This document shows positions 34,302 through 41,608 of a DNA stretch of 41,608 nt, piece by piece; position 1 is the stretch's first letter, and the number at the start of each line of letters is the position of its first letter. The stretch is from Aliirhizobium wenxiniae (lineage in GTDB: Bacteria; Pseudomonadota; Alphaproteobacteria; Rhizobiales; Rhizobiaceae). The translations under genes were made by a program, and so were the position numbers. The DNA lies in contig NZ_JAEUAN010000036.1 of assembly GCF_019511445.1 (NCBI RefSeq), forward strand, positions 1 to 41,608, given 5' to 3'. The notes beneath the pieces are model-generated. The model was not told the DNA's origin. It did no database searches and saw only the letters and a list, made by a program, of their open reading frames with translations.

Positions 34302-34568
34302 CTAATTGCGAGGCTTGTTGTCTAGCCATTCACGGCCGCTCGTGGGGCTGGGCGTGCTGCTTGAATGAGATTTGCTGCTCCGCATGTGATCAACGTGGCT
34401 ATGCTTTTCGTCCCGTTCGCCTCCACCGCCTGAGACGCGACTCACCGGCGGATTGGTGGGTGCGCCATCCGGTCGGGGATCGTGTTCCTCAGGAGCCGGC
34501 TTGTGCCGGTCCTCGTGGCTTGAGCCTGGTCCGCCCCAGCGACGGGTATTCGGATGCTTTTCTGGCAT
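34302..34568 (-). CDS. Small hydrophilic protein
   Basis: An 88-residue, His/Pro/Ser-rich, probably disordered protein (MPEKHPNTRRWGGPGSSHED at the start, SGREWLDNKPRN at the end). The ATG at 34568 has an AAGGAGG site with good spacing; the long upstream extension is rejected. Function is unknown. Composition is like the other stress-type small proteins here, although I see no EcfG-type motif in front of it. Confidence 0.6.
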   Translation of the reverse strand: MPEKHPNTRRWGGPGSSHEDRHKPAPEEHDPRPDGAPTNPPVSRVSGGGGERDEKHSHVDHMRSSKSHSSSTPSPTSGREWLDNKPRN

Positions 34569-34770
34569 GATGAGCCTCCTTAAAGATCGGCCCGAACACG
34601 CGACGGCGGCGAAAGTTTCATCCGCCACTTTTTTGCTTGTATGAAATCCTTCGGCCACGTCGAGTTGTCTTGGGCGCGCTGCCTCAAAGGTTAAGTGGAG
34701 GCGCGGGTAAATGGCGCCCCTGGACATCCAAGCGACGCAATCCCAGATGCCAAAATAAGTTTCTTCGTTC

Positions 34771-34795
34771 GGAACTCCTGCGAGGGGCGGTTGTT
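34771..34795 (+). promoter_or_regulatory. EcfG-type promoter motif upstream of cydAB
   Basis: GGAAC (34771-34775), 17-base spacer, GTTCG from 34793. The distance to the cydA start is about 230 bases, longer than at the other sites, so it would give a long leader or serve something I do not see in 34800-35027. Confidence 0.5.
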
Positions 34796-34952
34796 CGCGG
34801 CCCGAGAGGGGCAGAGTTGCTCACCACACTCGGTCAGAATTTCCCTATGATCGATGCCGGTTATTCCTGCGCGGTGGGTGCCGATCATCGCAAGAGAGGC
34901 TATTCCGCCTTGCAGATGCTTCACACAACCGCCATTCGGGCTAGGAGGTCGG

Positions 34953-34980
34953 GTTCTTGATCACCTAAGCCGTCAAGAAC
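34953..34980. promoter_or_regulatory. Inverted repeat before cydA
   Basis: A perfect 8-base inverted repeat, GTTCTTGA and TCAAGAAC, separated by 12 bases, sits 48 bases before the cydA start. It could be an operator or an RNA hairpin. One half contains TTGAT, but the site does not match the full FNR consensus. The surrounding stretch 34569-35027 holds no gene I can support. Confidence 0.4.
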
Positions 34981-35027
34981 TGAAGTTGGATCGAAAGGCG
35001 AACGCGGCCACGCATCGCCCAGGATGG

Positions 35028-36458
35028 ATGGACCGAATGACATTCCTCGGCCTCAGCGCAGAAATTCTGGCACGCATCCAGTTTGCGTTCACCATATCGT
35101 TTCACTTTATTTTCCCAGCGTTCTCCATCGGAACGGCCAGCTATCTGGCCGTCCTCAACGCGATCTGGCTCTGGACACGCGACCTGGCCTATCTCAGGTT
35201 GTTCGAATATTGGAAGACGATTTTCGCCGTGACCTTTGCCATGGGGGTCGTCTCGGGCATTGTGATGAGCTACCAGTTCGGCACCAACTGGTCCGTATTT
35301 TCCGACAAGGCGGGGCCGATCATCGGTCCGTTGATGGGGTATGAGGTACTGACGGCCTTCTTCCTGGAGGCAGGCTTCCTCGGCATCGCCTTGTTCGGGC
35401 GCAAGAGGGTTGGTGACACCGCGCACATGATAGCCGTTGCGATTGTCGCTCTCGGCACGCTTATCTCAGCCACATGGATCACTGCCGCCAATAGCTGGAT
35501 GCATACGCCGGCAGGGTTCAGCATCGACACCAATGGCGTATTCATCCCCGAAGACTGGTGGAAGATCATCTTCAACCCGTCTTTCCCCTACCGCATGACG
35601 CACACAGTTTTGGCGGCTTTTCTGACGACGGCATTCGCGGTTGGTGCTGTTGGAGCATGGCATCTTCTGAGGGACCGTGAGGACCGGCAGGCGCGCATCA
35701 TGTTCTCCATGGCGATGTGGATGGCCGCCATCGTCACGCCCATCCAGATCTTCGTCGGTGACCTGCATGGTCTGAACACGCTAGAGCATCAGCCGGCCAA
35801 GATCGCCGCGATGGAAGGTCATTACGAGACGCACGAGCACGGCGCACCGCTCGTCCTGTTTGGCATTCCTGACGACGAGGCGGAAACGACGCGCTATGCC
35901 GTCGAGATCCCGAAACTTGGCTCCTTGATCCTGAAGCACGAGCTGAACGGTAAGATCGCAGGACTGAAGGAATGGCCTCGCGACCAACGCCCTCCAGCTC
36001 TCATGCCCTTCATTACATTCCGGATCATGGTTGGTCTTGGCTTCCTCATGCTCGGGATTGGTCTCTGGTCACTATGGGCGCGCTGGAAGGGAACGCTCTA
36101 CCAATCGACGTGGCTTCACCGAGCGGCAGTCTTGATGGGAGGTTCAGGTATCATTGCAGTCCTAGCCGGCTGGTACACGACTGAAGTCGGTCGCCAACCA
36201 TGGACGGTCTACGGGCATCTCAGGACCTCTGAAAGCCTGTCGCCTGTCTCGGCTCCCGCCGTCGGCGCGTCGCTGCTGACCTTCATCGTCGTCTACTTCA
36301 TCGTGTTCGGCGCCGGCGTCTATTATCTCCTCAAGCTGATGCGCAGACCACCGACGCCGCTGGAGGACCACGAACTCGATGCGGGCCCCATCCGAACGGC
36401 AGGCATCACGCCCGGTCCGAGCCATGATGACCCGCTTGGAGGACGACATGGCAATTGA
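35028..36458 (+). CDS. cydA: Cytochrome bd-type quinol oxidase subunit I
   Basis: A 476-residue membrane subunit carrying the haem groups of a bd-type quinol oxidase. It has about nine helices. The first contains the haem-ligand His in FAFTISFHFIFPAFSIG. GRQPW (after GWYTTEV) is the conserved C-terminal motif, and the periplasmic quinol loop is short, as in the cyanide-insensitive (CIO) type. The enzyme reduces oxygen with high affinity without pumping protons. The start at 35028 (MDRMTFLG) is chosen over a much longer upstream frame; 35037 is also possible. cydB overlaps its end by 11 bases. Confidence 0.92.
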   Translation: MDRMTFLGLSAEILARIQFAFTISFHFIFPAFSIGTASYLAVLNAIWLWTRDLAYLRLFEYWKTIFAVTFAMGVVSGIVMSYQFGTNWSVFSDKAGPIIGPLMGYEVLTAFFLEAGFLGIALFGRKRVGDTAHMIAVAIVALGTLISATWITAANSWMHTPAGFSIDTNGVFIPEDWWKIIFNPSFPYRMTHTVLAAFLTTAFAVGAVGAWHLLRDREDRQARIMFSMAMWMAAIVTPIQIFVGDLHGLNTLEHQPAKIAAMEGHYETHEHGAPLVLFGIPDDEAETTRYAVEIPKLGSLILKHELNGKIAGLKEWPRDQRPPALMPFITFRIMVGLGFLMLGIGLWSLWARWKGTLYQSTWLHRAAVLMGGSGIIAVLAGWYTTEVGRQPWTVYGHLRTSESLSPVSAPAVGASLLTFIVVYFIVFGAGVYYLLKLMRRPPTPLEDHELDAGPIRTAGITPGPSHDDPLGGRHGN

Positions 36459-37452
36459 GCTCCCCTTCATCTGGGCAGGCATTATCGCGTTTGCTGTCCT
36501 CGCCTACGTCGTACTCGATGGCTTCGACTTGGGAATCGGTATTGTCTTCCCATTTTTTCGACAACGTCGCGACCGCGACGTCATGACAAACTCCATCGCT
36601 CCGGTGTGGGACGGCAATGAAACGTGGCTGGTACTCGGCGGAGGTGGCTTGATGGCAGTTTTTCCCCTCGCCTACGCCATCATTCTTCCCGCGCTCTATA
36701 TGCCGATCATCCTGATGCTCGTCAGCCTGATTTTCCGCGGCGTCGCCTTCGAGTTCCGCTGGCGAACGCACCACGAGTCCCACTTGTGGGACTTCGGCTT
36801 CTGGATCGGATCAACTGTGGCGGCCCTGATGCAGGGCATCGCGCTTGGGGCGCTTGTCCAGGGTATAACCGTCAGTGGACGGCATTATGCGGGCGGCTGG
36901 TGGGATTGGCTAACGCCGTTCTCTATATTGACAGGCGTCGCTGTGTTGGTGGGCTACGCCCTTCTGGGTGTCACCTGGCTGAACCTCAAAACGAGTGGCG
37001 ACATCCAGTCCCGCTCGGCTCGGCTCGCACGGCCACTCAGCCTCCTGCTTCTCGCCCTGATCGGCGTCGTGTCGCTCTGGACACCATTCATCAATGCGAC
37101 GTACTTCGACCGCTGGTTCAGATGGCCAACTGCGTTCTTCTCATCGTTCGTTCCGCTGCTGCTCGCCGCCTGCGCCTTCGCCCTTTGGCATGGCTTGACA
37201 CACGGCAAGCACTTCCAGCCGTTTCTTTCCGCACTCGGGCTCTTTGTGCTGAGCTTTGCCGGACTGGGGATCAGCTTTTATCCGTACATCATCCCTGGCG
37301 TCCTGAAGATTCAAGATGCTGCGGCTCCGGAAAGCTCACTCAAGTTCCTGCTGGTCGGAGCTGCCGTTCTGGTGCCGACGATCCTCCTCTACACCGGCTA
37401 TGCGTACTGGGTGTTCAGGGGCAAAATTGATCCCGAAGAAGGCTATCACTGA
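36448..37452 (+). CDS. cydB: Cytochrome bd-type quinol oxidase subunit II
   Basis: A 334-residue membrane subunit with about eight helices and the family motifs VLDGFDLGIG near the start, VWDGNETWLVLGGGGLMAVFP and FRGVAFEFRWR. It pairs with CydA. The ATG at 36448 is set by GGAGG upstream and overlaps the cydA end by 11 bases. It is followed by a small subunit gene in an ATGA overlap. Confidence 0.92.
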   Translation: MAIELPFIWAGIIAFAVLAYVVLDGFDLGIGIVFPFFRQRRDRDVMTNSIAPVWDGNETWLVLGGGGLMAVFPLAYAIILPALYMPIILMLVSLIFRGVAFEFRWRTHHESHLWDFGFWIGSTVAALMQGIALGALVQGITVSGRHYAGGWWDWLTPFSILTGVAVLVGYALLGVTWLNLKTSGDIQSRSARLARPLSLLLLALIGVVSLWTPFINATYFDRWFRWPTAFFSSFVPLLLAACAFALWHGLTHGKHFQPFLSALGLFVLSFAGLGISFYPYIIPGVLKIQDAAAPESSLKFLLVGAAVLVPTILLYTGYAYWVFRGKIDPEEGYH

Positions 37453-37556
37453 TGATCGGCGGCCTTAGCAAGACAGCTTGGTTCATCGGGCTGTGGTTGG
37501 CGGGTGTCGGCGTGGTTGCGGCGGCAGGGCTCGTCATCCGCACCTTGTTGACCTAG
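37452..37556 (+). CDS. DUF2474-type small subunit of the bd oxidase
   Basis: A 34-residue single-helix protein (MIGGLSKTAWFIGLWLAGVG, ending IRTLLT) whose ATG overlaps the cydB stop (TGATG/ATGA). Position, length and the W-F/L-W-L helix fit the DUF2474/CydX-like small subunits that follow CIO-type cydB genes. It is short enough to be overlooked by gene finders. Confidence 0.75.
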   Translation: MIGGLSKTAWFIGLWLAGVGVVAAAGLVIRTLLT

Positions 37557-37639
37557 CCCAAAATCAATATTCGCGTACTGCAGTTTCTTGCAATCTGCGA
37601 CGCATAGATCGCCGCTCGGCAAAATGACTGGGTCCCTTG

Positions 37640-37664
37640 GGAACTTTGGTGTGAAGAGCCTGTT
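37640..37664 (+). promoter_or_regulatory. EcfG-type promoter for glucose dehydrogenase
   Basis: GGAAC (37640-37644), 17-base spacer, GTT at 37662-37664, 24 bases before the ATG at 37689. Confidence 0.6.
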
Positions 37665-37688
37665 AGCTGGCCTTCAACGTTGGGGGCC

Positions 37689-40046
37689 ATGATGACCACA
37701 ATCGCCACTGCAGTACTCGTCGCTTTGATGGGAATCTATATGATCGGCGGCGGGGCCTATCTCCTGTCGCTCGGCGGCAGCGCCTATTATCTTCTTTGCG
37801 GACTTGGCTTTCTCATCGTTGCGGCGCTTCTTATTGCCCGCAAGCTTCTGGCGCTGCACGTCTATGCGGTGATCGTCGTCGCCTCGCTTGCCTGGGCGAT
37901 ATGGGAGGTAGGGTTCGACTGGTGGCAGCTCGGCCCGCGCGGCGGGGTCATCATCCTTCTCGGCATGTGGCTTCTGACGCCGTGGATCCGCCGTCCGCTC
38001 GGCTTCACCAGCCCGACGGGCGCGCATTACGGCGCAACTGCCCGGCCGCTTGCGCTTGCGGTTTTGGCGGCGGTCGTCATCGCCGGCGTCTCGATGTTCT
38101 TCGATCCGCTCGACCAGAGCGGCGATCTTCCGGAAGAGAAGATCGCGGCAGCGCCGGTGCTTGGCGGCAATGTGCCGGATGGCGAATGGCATCAATATGG
38201 CCGCACGCCCTATGGCCAGCGCTATTCGCCGCTCGATCAGATCAATGTCGATAATGTCAGTGGCCTGCAGGAAGTCTGGCGGTATCAGACCGGCGACGTG
38301 AAGCGGCCCGACGATGTGGGCGAGACGACCTATCAGGTGACGCCGCTGAAAATCGGTAACGCGCTTTATCTCTGCACGCCGCATAATCTGGCGATCGCGC
38401 TCGATGCGGCGACCGGCAAGCAGATCTGGAAATACGACGCCAATTCCGGGATGAACCCGGACCGGCAGCACCAGACCTGCCGCGGCGTCAGCTATTACAG
38501 GGATCAGGCTGCCGCCGCCGGAGCCGCATGTGCCGAACGAGTCTATCTGCCGACCGCGGATGCCCGCCTGATCGCGCTCGATGCCAAGAACGGCGAGGTC
38601 TGCACATCCTTTGCCGAGGGCGGCACGCTGCATCTCGAAAAGGGGATGAAATACAACCCGGCCGGCTATTATTACTCGACATCACCGCCGGCGATTGTCG
38701 GCAACAAGATCATCATCGGCGGGGCGGTCAACGATAATTATTCGACTGAGGAACAGTCCGGTGTCATCCGCGCCTTCGACGTCAATTCCGGGCAGCTGAT
38801 CTGGAACTGGGATTCGGGCAATCCGGGTCAGACCCAGCCGCTGCCGGAGGGCCAGACCTACACGACCAACTCACCGAACAGCTGGTCGGTCTTCTCCGTC
38901 GATGAGGAACTCGGTCTCGTCTTCATCCCGCTCGGCAATCAGGTGCCGGACCAGCTCGGCATGGGCCGTTCGGAAAACGTCGAGAAATATTCGTCATCGA
39001 TCGTGGCGCTCGACATCAATACAGGTGCAGACAAATGGGTGCGCCAGACGGTGCATCACGATCTTTGGGACATGGATGTGCCGGCTCAGCCGGTGCTGAT
39101 TAACATCACCAAGCCGGACAATTCCGTCGTTCCGGCGCTGGTCGGCCCGACCAAGCAGGGTGATATCTACGTGCTCGACCGGCGCAGCGGCGAGCCGATC
39201 ATTCCCGTCACGGAACAGCCGGCGCCAGGCGGCACGATCCCCGAGGATCACGCTTCTCCGACGCAGCCGATCTCGGCGCTGAACTTCCGGCCGCGCACGC
39301 TCGAAGGCCGGGACATGTGGGGCGTTACCATGTTCGACCAGATGGTGTGCCGCATCTGGCTGAAGCAGATGAACTATGAAGGGCAGTATACGCCGCCTTC
39401 GCTCAACGGCACGATCGTCTATCCGGGTAATTTCGGCACGTTCAACTGGGGTTCGGTCGCGGTCGATCCCGAGCGGATGGTGATGTTCGGCATGCCGACC
39501 TATCTGGCGTTTACCTCGAAGCTGGTGCCGCGTGCCGATATCCCGCCGAAGGGGCAGGACGAGAAAGGCTCCGAGCAGGGGCTGAACCGCAATGACGGCG
39601 CACCCTATGGCGTGTTCATGGGGCCGTTCCTCGGACCGCTGCAAATCCCCTGCCAGGCGCCGCCATGGGGTTATGTCGCCGGTGCAGATCTGCGCACGGG
39701 AGAGATCGCCTACAAGCATCGCAACGGCACCGTCATGGACATGACGCCGCTGCCGCTGCCGTTCAAGGTGGGCGTGCCGGGGATCGGCGGGCCGATGATC
39801 ACCAAGGGCGGCGTTGCCTTTCTCGGGGCTGCGGTCGACGATTATCTGCGGGCCTATAACCTGACCAATGGTCGTCAGCTTTGGGAAGCCCGGTTGCCGG
39901 CGGGCGGGCAGGCGACGCCGATGACCTATGCGGTGGAGGACGGCCGTCAGTTCGTCGTCATCGTTGCCGGTGGTCACGGCTCTGTCGGCACAAAGCCGGG
40001 CGATTACGTGATCGCCTACGCGCTGCCCCCGAATGCTGCAAGATAG
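37689..40046 (+). CDS. gcd: Membrane-bound PQQ-dependent glucose dehydrogenase
   Basis: A 785-residue quinoprotein. Five membrane helices in the first 140 residues anchor it and pass electrons to ubiquinone. The rest is a periplasmic eight-bladed propeller carrying PQQ. Landmarks are EWHQYGRTPYGQRYSPLDQI, the repeats KQIWKYDAN and DINTGADKWVRQTVHHDLWDMD-type blades, and GVPGIGGPMITKGGVAFLGA near the end. It oxidises glucose to gluconolactone outside the cytoplasm. The ATG at 37689 lies 24 bases after an EcfG-type motif. No PQQ synthesis genes are in the window, so the cofactor comes from elsewhere. Confidence 0.93.
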   Translation: MMTTIATAVLVALMGIYMIGGGAYLLSLGGSAYYLLCGLGFLIVAALLIARKLLALHVYAVIVVASLAWAIWEVGFDWWQLGPRGGVIILLGMWLLTPWIRRPLGFTSPTGAHYGATARPLALAVLAAVVIAGVSMFFDPLDQSGDLPEEKIAAAPVLGGNVPDGEWHQYGRTPYGQRYSPLDQINVDNVSGLQEVWRYQTGDVKRPDDVGETTYQVTPLKIGNALYLCTPHNLAIALDAATGKQIWKYDANSGMNPDRQHQTCRGVSYYRDQAAAAGAACAERVYLPTADARLIALDAKNGEVCTSFAEGGTLHLEKGMKYNPAGYYYSTSPPAIVGNKIIIGGAVNDNYSTEEQSGVIRAFDVNSGQLIWNWDSGNPGQTQPLPEGQTYTTNSPNSWSVFSVDEELGLVFIPLGNQVPDQLGMGRSENVEKYSSSIVALDINTGADKWVRQTVHHDLWDMDVPAQPVLINITKPDNSVVPALVGPTKQGDIYVLDRRSGEPIIPVTEQPAPGGTIPEDHASPTQPISALNFRPRTLEGRDMWGVTMFDQMVCRIWLKQMNYEGQYTPPSLNGTIVYPGNFGTFNWGSVAVDPERMVMFGMPTYLAFTSKLVPRADIPPKGQDEKGSEQGLNRNDGAPYGVFMGPFLGPLQIPCQAPPWGYVAGADLRTGEIAYKHRNGTVMDMTPLPLPFKVGVPGIGGPMITKGGVAFLGAAVDDYLRAYNLTNGRQLWEARLPAGGQATPMTYAVEDGRQFVVIVAGGHGSVGTKPGDYVIAYALPPNAAR

Positions 40047-40184
40047 GGGCGAAGCATTCAAATCCTTTTTTCGGGTCGATTGCTTGATTCTAATCTACGT
40101 GAAAATTATCGAGTCAAACCTCAGCCGACCTCATGTTCCATACCTTGCGGCTCCTGCACGAATGAAGTGTTCCTCCGCCCAATT

Positions 40185-40319
40185 TTATTGGTCGATTGAA
40201 TGCGGGGACGGTGCTCCCGGTTGGTCGCTGATCGAGGCTCGAAATGGACGCGAGCCTATAATCACTGCCAGTACAGCCACGACTAGAACGACGATAATAA
40301 CCATCCTATTGTTCATCAT
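40185..40319 (-). CDS. Very small membrane protein
   Basis: A 44-residue protein with one membrane helix (MVIIVVLVVAVLAVIIG) after a short Asn/Arg start and with a polar, Pro-rich tail. Two adjacent ATGs exist (40319 and 40316); AGGAGCC precedes them. Its start overlaps the end of the gene at 40306-40542 by 14 bases, so the two are probably coupled. Proteins of this shape are common small stress membrane proteins in rhizobia. It is short enough to be missed by gene finders. Confidence 0.6.
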   Translation of the reverse strand: MMNNRMVIIVVLVVAVLAVIIGSRPFRASISDQPGAPSPHSIDQ

Positions 40320-40542
40320 TACAGGCTCCTCTTGGCATCGAATCTAAACTCGGACTACGTCCGAACCCACAAGCGGAAGGTGTTTTTTCAGCCACATCGA
40401 GTGGGTTAAGGCCGTCCTCAAAGTTTGATCCCTTGAGCGTCATTCTCTCGGCCATAATGTCTACCATCGCATCACAGCAGGCTTCCATGCCATGCTCGCT
40501 CTCGTATGCGGAACATGCGTCTCGCAATTCTTGCTGGGTCAT
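40306..40542 (-). CDS. Small hypothetical protein
   Basis: A 78-residue protein of unknown function, acidic at the start (MTQQELRDACSAYESEHG) with several Cys residues (MEACCDAMVDIMAERM). GGAGC lies upstream of the ATG at 40542, and an EcfG-type motif ends 28 bases before it. The last 25 residues are low-complexity. It forms a pair with the 44-residue membrane protein. Confidence 0.6.
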   Translation of the reverse strand: MTQQELRDACSAYESEHGMEACCDAMVDIMAERMTLKGSNFEDGLNPLDVAEKTPSACGFGRSPSLDSMPRGACNDEQ

Positions 40543-40569
40543 CTACGCAAGCTCCAATGGATGGCCGCG

Positions 40570-40594
40570 AACTAAAGCAAGATGTCGTAGTTCC
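40570..40594 (-). promoter_or_regulatory. EcfG-type promoter
   Basis: Minus strand GGAAC (40594-40590), 17-base spacer, GTTCG from 40572, 28 bases before the ATG at 40542. Confidence 0.7.
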
Positions 40595-40625
40595 ATCGTC
40601 CCGAACGAAAAGCCTCCGGTTTGGC

Positions 40626-41387
40626 TCAGTTTGCTGTAATCCAGTTGAGGCACCCGACAGGTGCATTTGAATTGCTAACGAGTAACGCACCATAGCCATA
40701 GAGGCGAGCGAGCTTGGCATCGGCCGGCACGTTTATTGCCCATACTTTATTCGACCGGTCAGTCCATACCAGGCGCCCATCGACCGCGTCCAATCCACTT
40801 ATCATCACGGTCTCGCTCGCGCCTGGACGTAGCAGGACGATAACAGTATCTCCGCGGGACGCCGGGAAACTTGCTATCGATCCCGCGATCAAGGTTGCAA
40901 GAACGAGTGCGACAGGAGAACAAAGAAACGATGTGCTGACTGTGCGCCTCTTCATCAGGTGATAGCCAGTCGCGAGAGGAAGCAATCCAAAGACAGCCAA
41001 CCAGGAGAGGTCCCAGAGCAAGGGCTGCTCGACGTCCATTCGGACACGGTGAATGCCGAGAACCCAGTGCGAAAGGATGGCGTCAACAAGATGCCAGATC
41101 CCAAAACCTATCATAGCGCGTGCGAGCAAAGGCTCGGTCTCGCTTTGTGTTGTCGGAGCGCGTGACTTACAAAGCAGATTCTGCCCGATTATCGCTACGA
41201 CGTACATAAGGCCGTGAAAGAGGCCGTCAGTCAGGATGAGGAAGCGAATATCGAGACGAGCCTGCTCAAGCCCGCTCAGCAAGTGGTGCCACTGCAGGAT
41301 CTGATGCAAGAGTATCCCGTCGAAGAAGCCTCCAAGACTGAAGCCGAGCGCGAGTGCTGCCATTGCTCGGCGGTTCAGTTTTGCCAT
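40626..41387 (-). CDS. DUF2243 membrane protein
   Basis: A 253-residue inner-membrane protein. The N-terminal 150 residues are the DUF2243 domain, with the signature LGGFFDGILLHQILQWHHLLS and further helices (GLMYVVAIIGQNLL, IGFGIWHLVDAILSHW). A fifth helix (SPVALVLATLIAGSIA) is followed by an extra globular end of about 75 residues (ETVMISGLDAVDGRLVW). The function of DUF2243 is unknown; it often accompanies respiratory or copper genes. The extra C-terminal domain is not part of DUF2243 as I know it. Confidence 0.8.
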   Translation of the reverse strand: MAKLNRRAMAALALGFSLGGFFDGILLHQILQWHHLLSGLEQARLDIRFLILTDGLFHGLMYVVAIIGQNLLCKSRAPTTQSETEPLLARAMIGFGIWHLVDAILSHWVLGIHRVRMDVEQPLLWDLSWLAVFGLLPLATGYHLMKRRTVSTSFLCSPVALVLATLIAGSIASFPASRGDTVIVLLRPGASETVMISGLDAVDGRLVWTDRSNKVWAINVPADAKLARLYGYGALLVSNSNAPVGCLNWITAN

Positions 41388-41450
41388 CCATCACCTTTTA
41401 GATTTTGCAAGCGAATGAGCCGACCCAGCGCGGCCGGGCCGGCTGACGGC

Positions 41451-41608
41451 TTATACTTTACCGATCTGTTCGTTCTGCGCGCCACTATCCGGGCGTGCCG
41501 GTCCAAGAACTGGCTCGTCACCCATCGGGACGTTCTGGAACACGGTGAACTGACCCTTGCCATCCATCGACGGGCCGTCGTTCCATCGCGCTGGAGGTGG
41601 CACTGAGC
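41451..41608 (-). CDS. Partial gene at the right edge
   Basis: The last 52 codons of a minus-strand gene that runs off the window. The frame reads PPPARWNDGPSMDGKGQFTV, then VFQNVPMGDEPVLGP, and ends NEQIGKV at the TAA (41453-41451). The composition is protein-like and polar, with no hydrophobic segment. I do not recognise it. Confidence 0.5.
   Translation of the reverse strand, partial: SVPPPARWNDGPSMDGKGQFTVFQNVPMGDEPVLGPARPDSGAQNEQIGKV

Noticed and set aside
37674..38633. A 319-codon minus-strand frame opposite gcd
   Set aside because: Arg/Asp-rich shadow of a GC-rich gene; gcd is unambiguous on the other strand.

Overview
The window looks like an accessory or chromid-like region from the Rhizobiaceae (Rhizobium/Agrobacterium group). 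The reasons are six DUF982 paralogues (a family largely confined to Rhizobiales), many short hydrophilic proteins of the rhizobial stress type, moderately GC-rich coding sequence, and repeated promoter-like motifs matching the alphaproteobacterial EcfG/RpoE2 general-stress sigma factor. I see no rRNA, tRNA, CRISPR array, insertion sequence, replication origin or phage module.

Layout. 0-6 kb: small hypothetical genes, two DUF982 genes, a cold-shock gene, a single-domain response regulator, and one or two candidate small RNA genes on the minus strand. 6.5-14.7 kb: a complete sugar-acid-type catabolic locus (enolase-superfamily dehydratase, DapA-family aldolase/dehydratase and GntR regulator on the minus strand, divergent from a five-gene peptide/opine-type ABC importer), with a GntR-type palindrome between them. 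14.7-19.3 kb: a degraded stretch with several pseudogenes, DUF982 genes, stress-type small proteins and a Nudix hydrolase. 19.5-24.8 kb: a tight four-gene operon (glycosyltransferase, UDP-galactopyranose mutase, family-1-like glycoside hydrolase, ABC exporter), probably making and exporting a galactofuranose-containing glycan. 24.9-31.6 kb: a minus-strand cyanophycin operon (cphA, isoaspartyl peptidase, cyanophycinase) with a SIR2-like gene as its last member; cphA carries an apparent 3' frameshift. 31.6-34.6 kb: small stress-type genes, including two ferritin-like (DUF892-type) genes, one broken. 35-40 kb: cydA-cydB plus a 34-residue DUF2474 subunit, then membrane-bound PQQ glucose dehydrogenase. 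40-41.6 kb: small genes, a DUF2243 membrane protein and a partial gene.

The theme linking the scattered genes is a motif GGAAC-N17-GTT. I found it by eye at ten intergenic places in this window, most placed 25-35 bases before a start codon or small-RNA candidate. This suggests a general-stress-response island that includes storage-polymer metabolism, an alternative oxidase, glucose oxidation and an uncharacterised small RNA. Several genes carry single-base indels. These may be real pseudogenes or residual sequencing errors, and I cannot tell which from the sequence alone.
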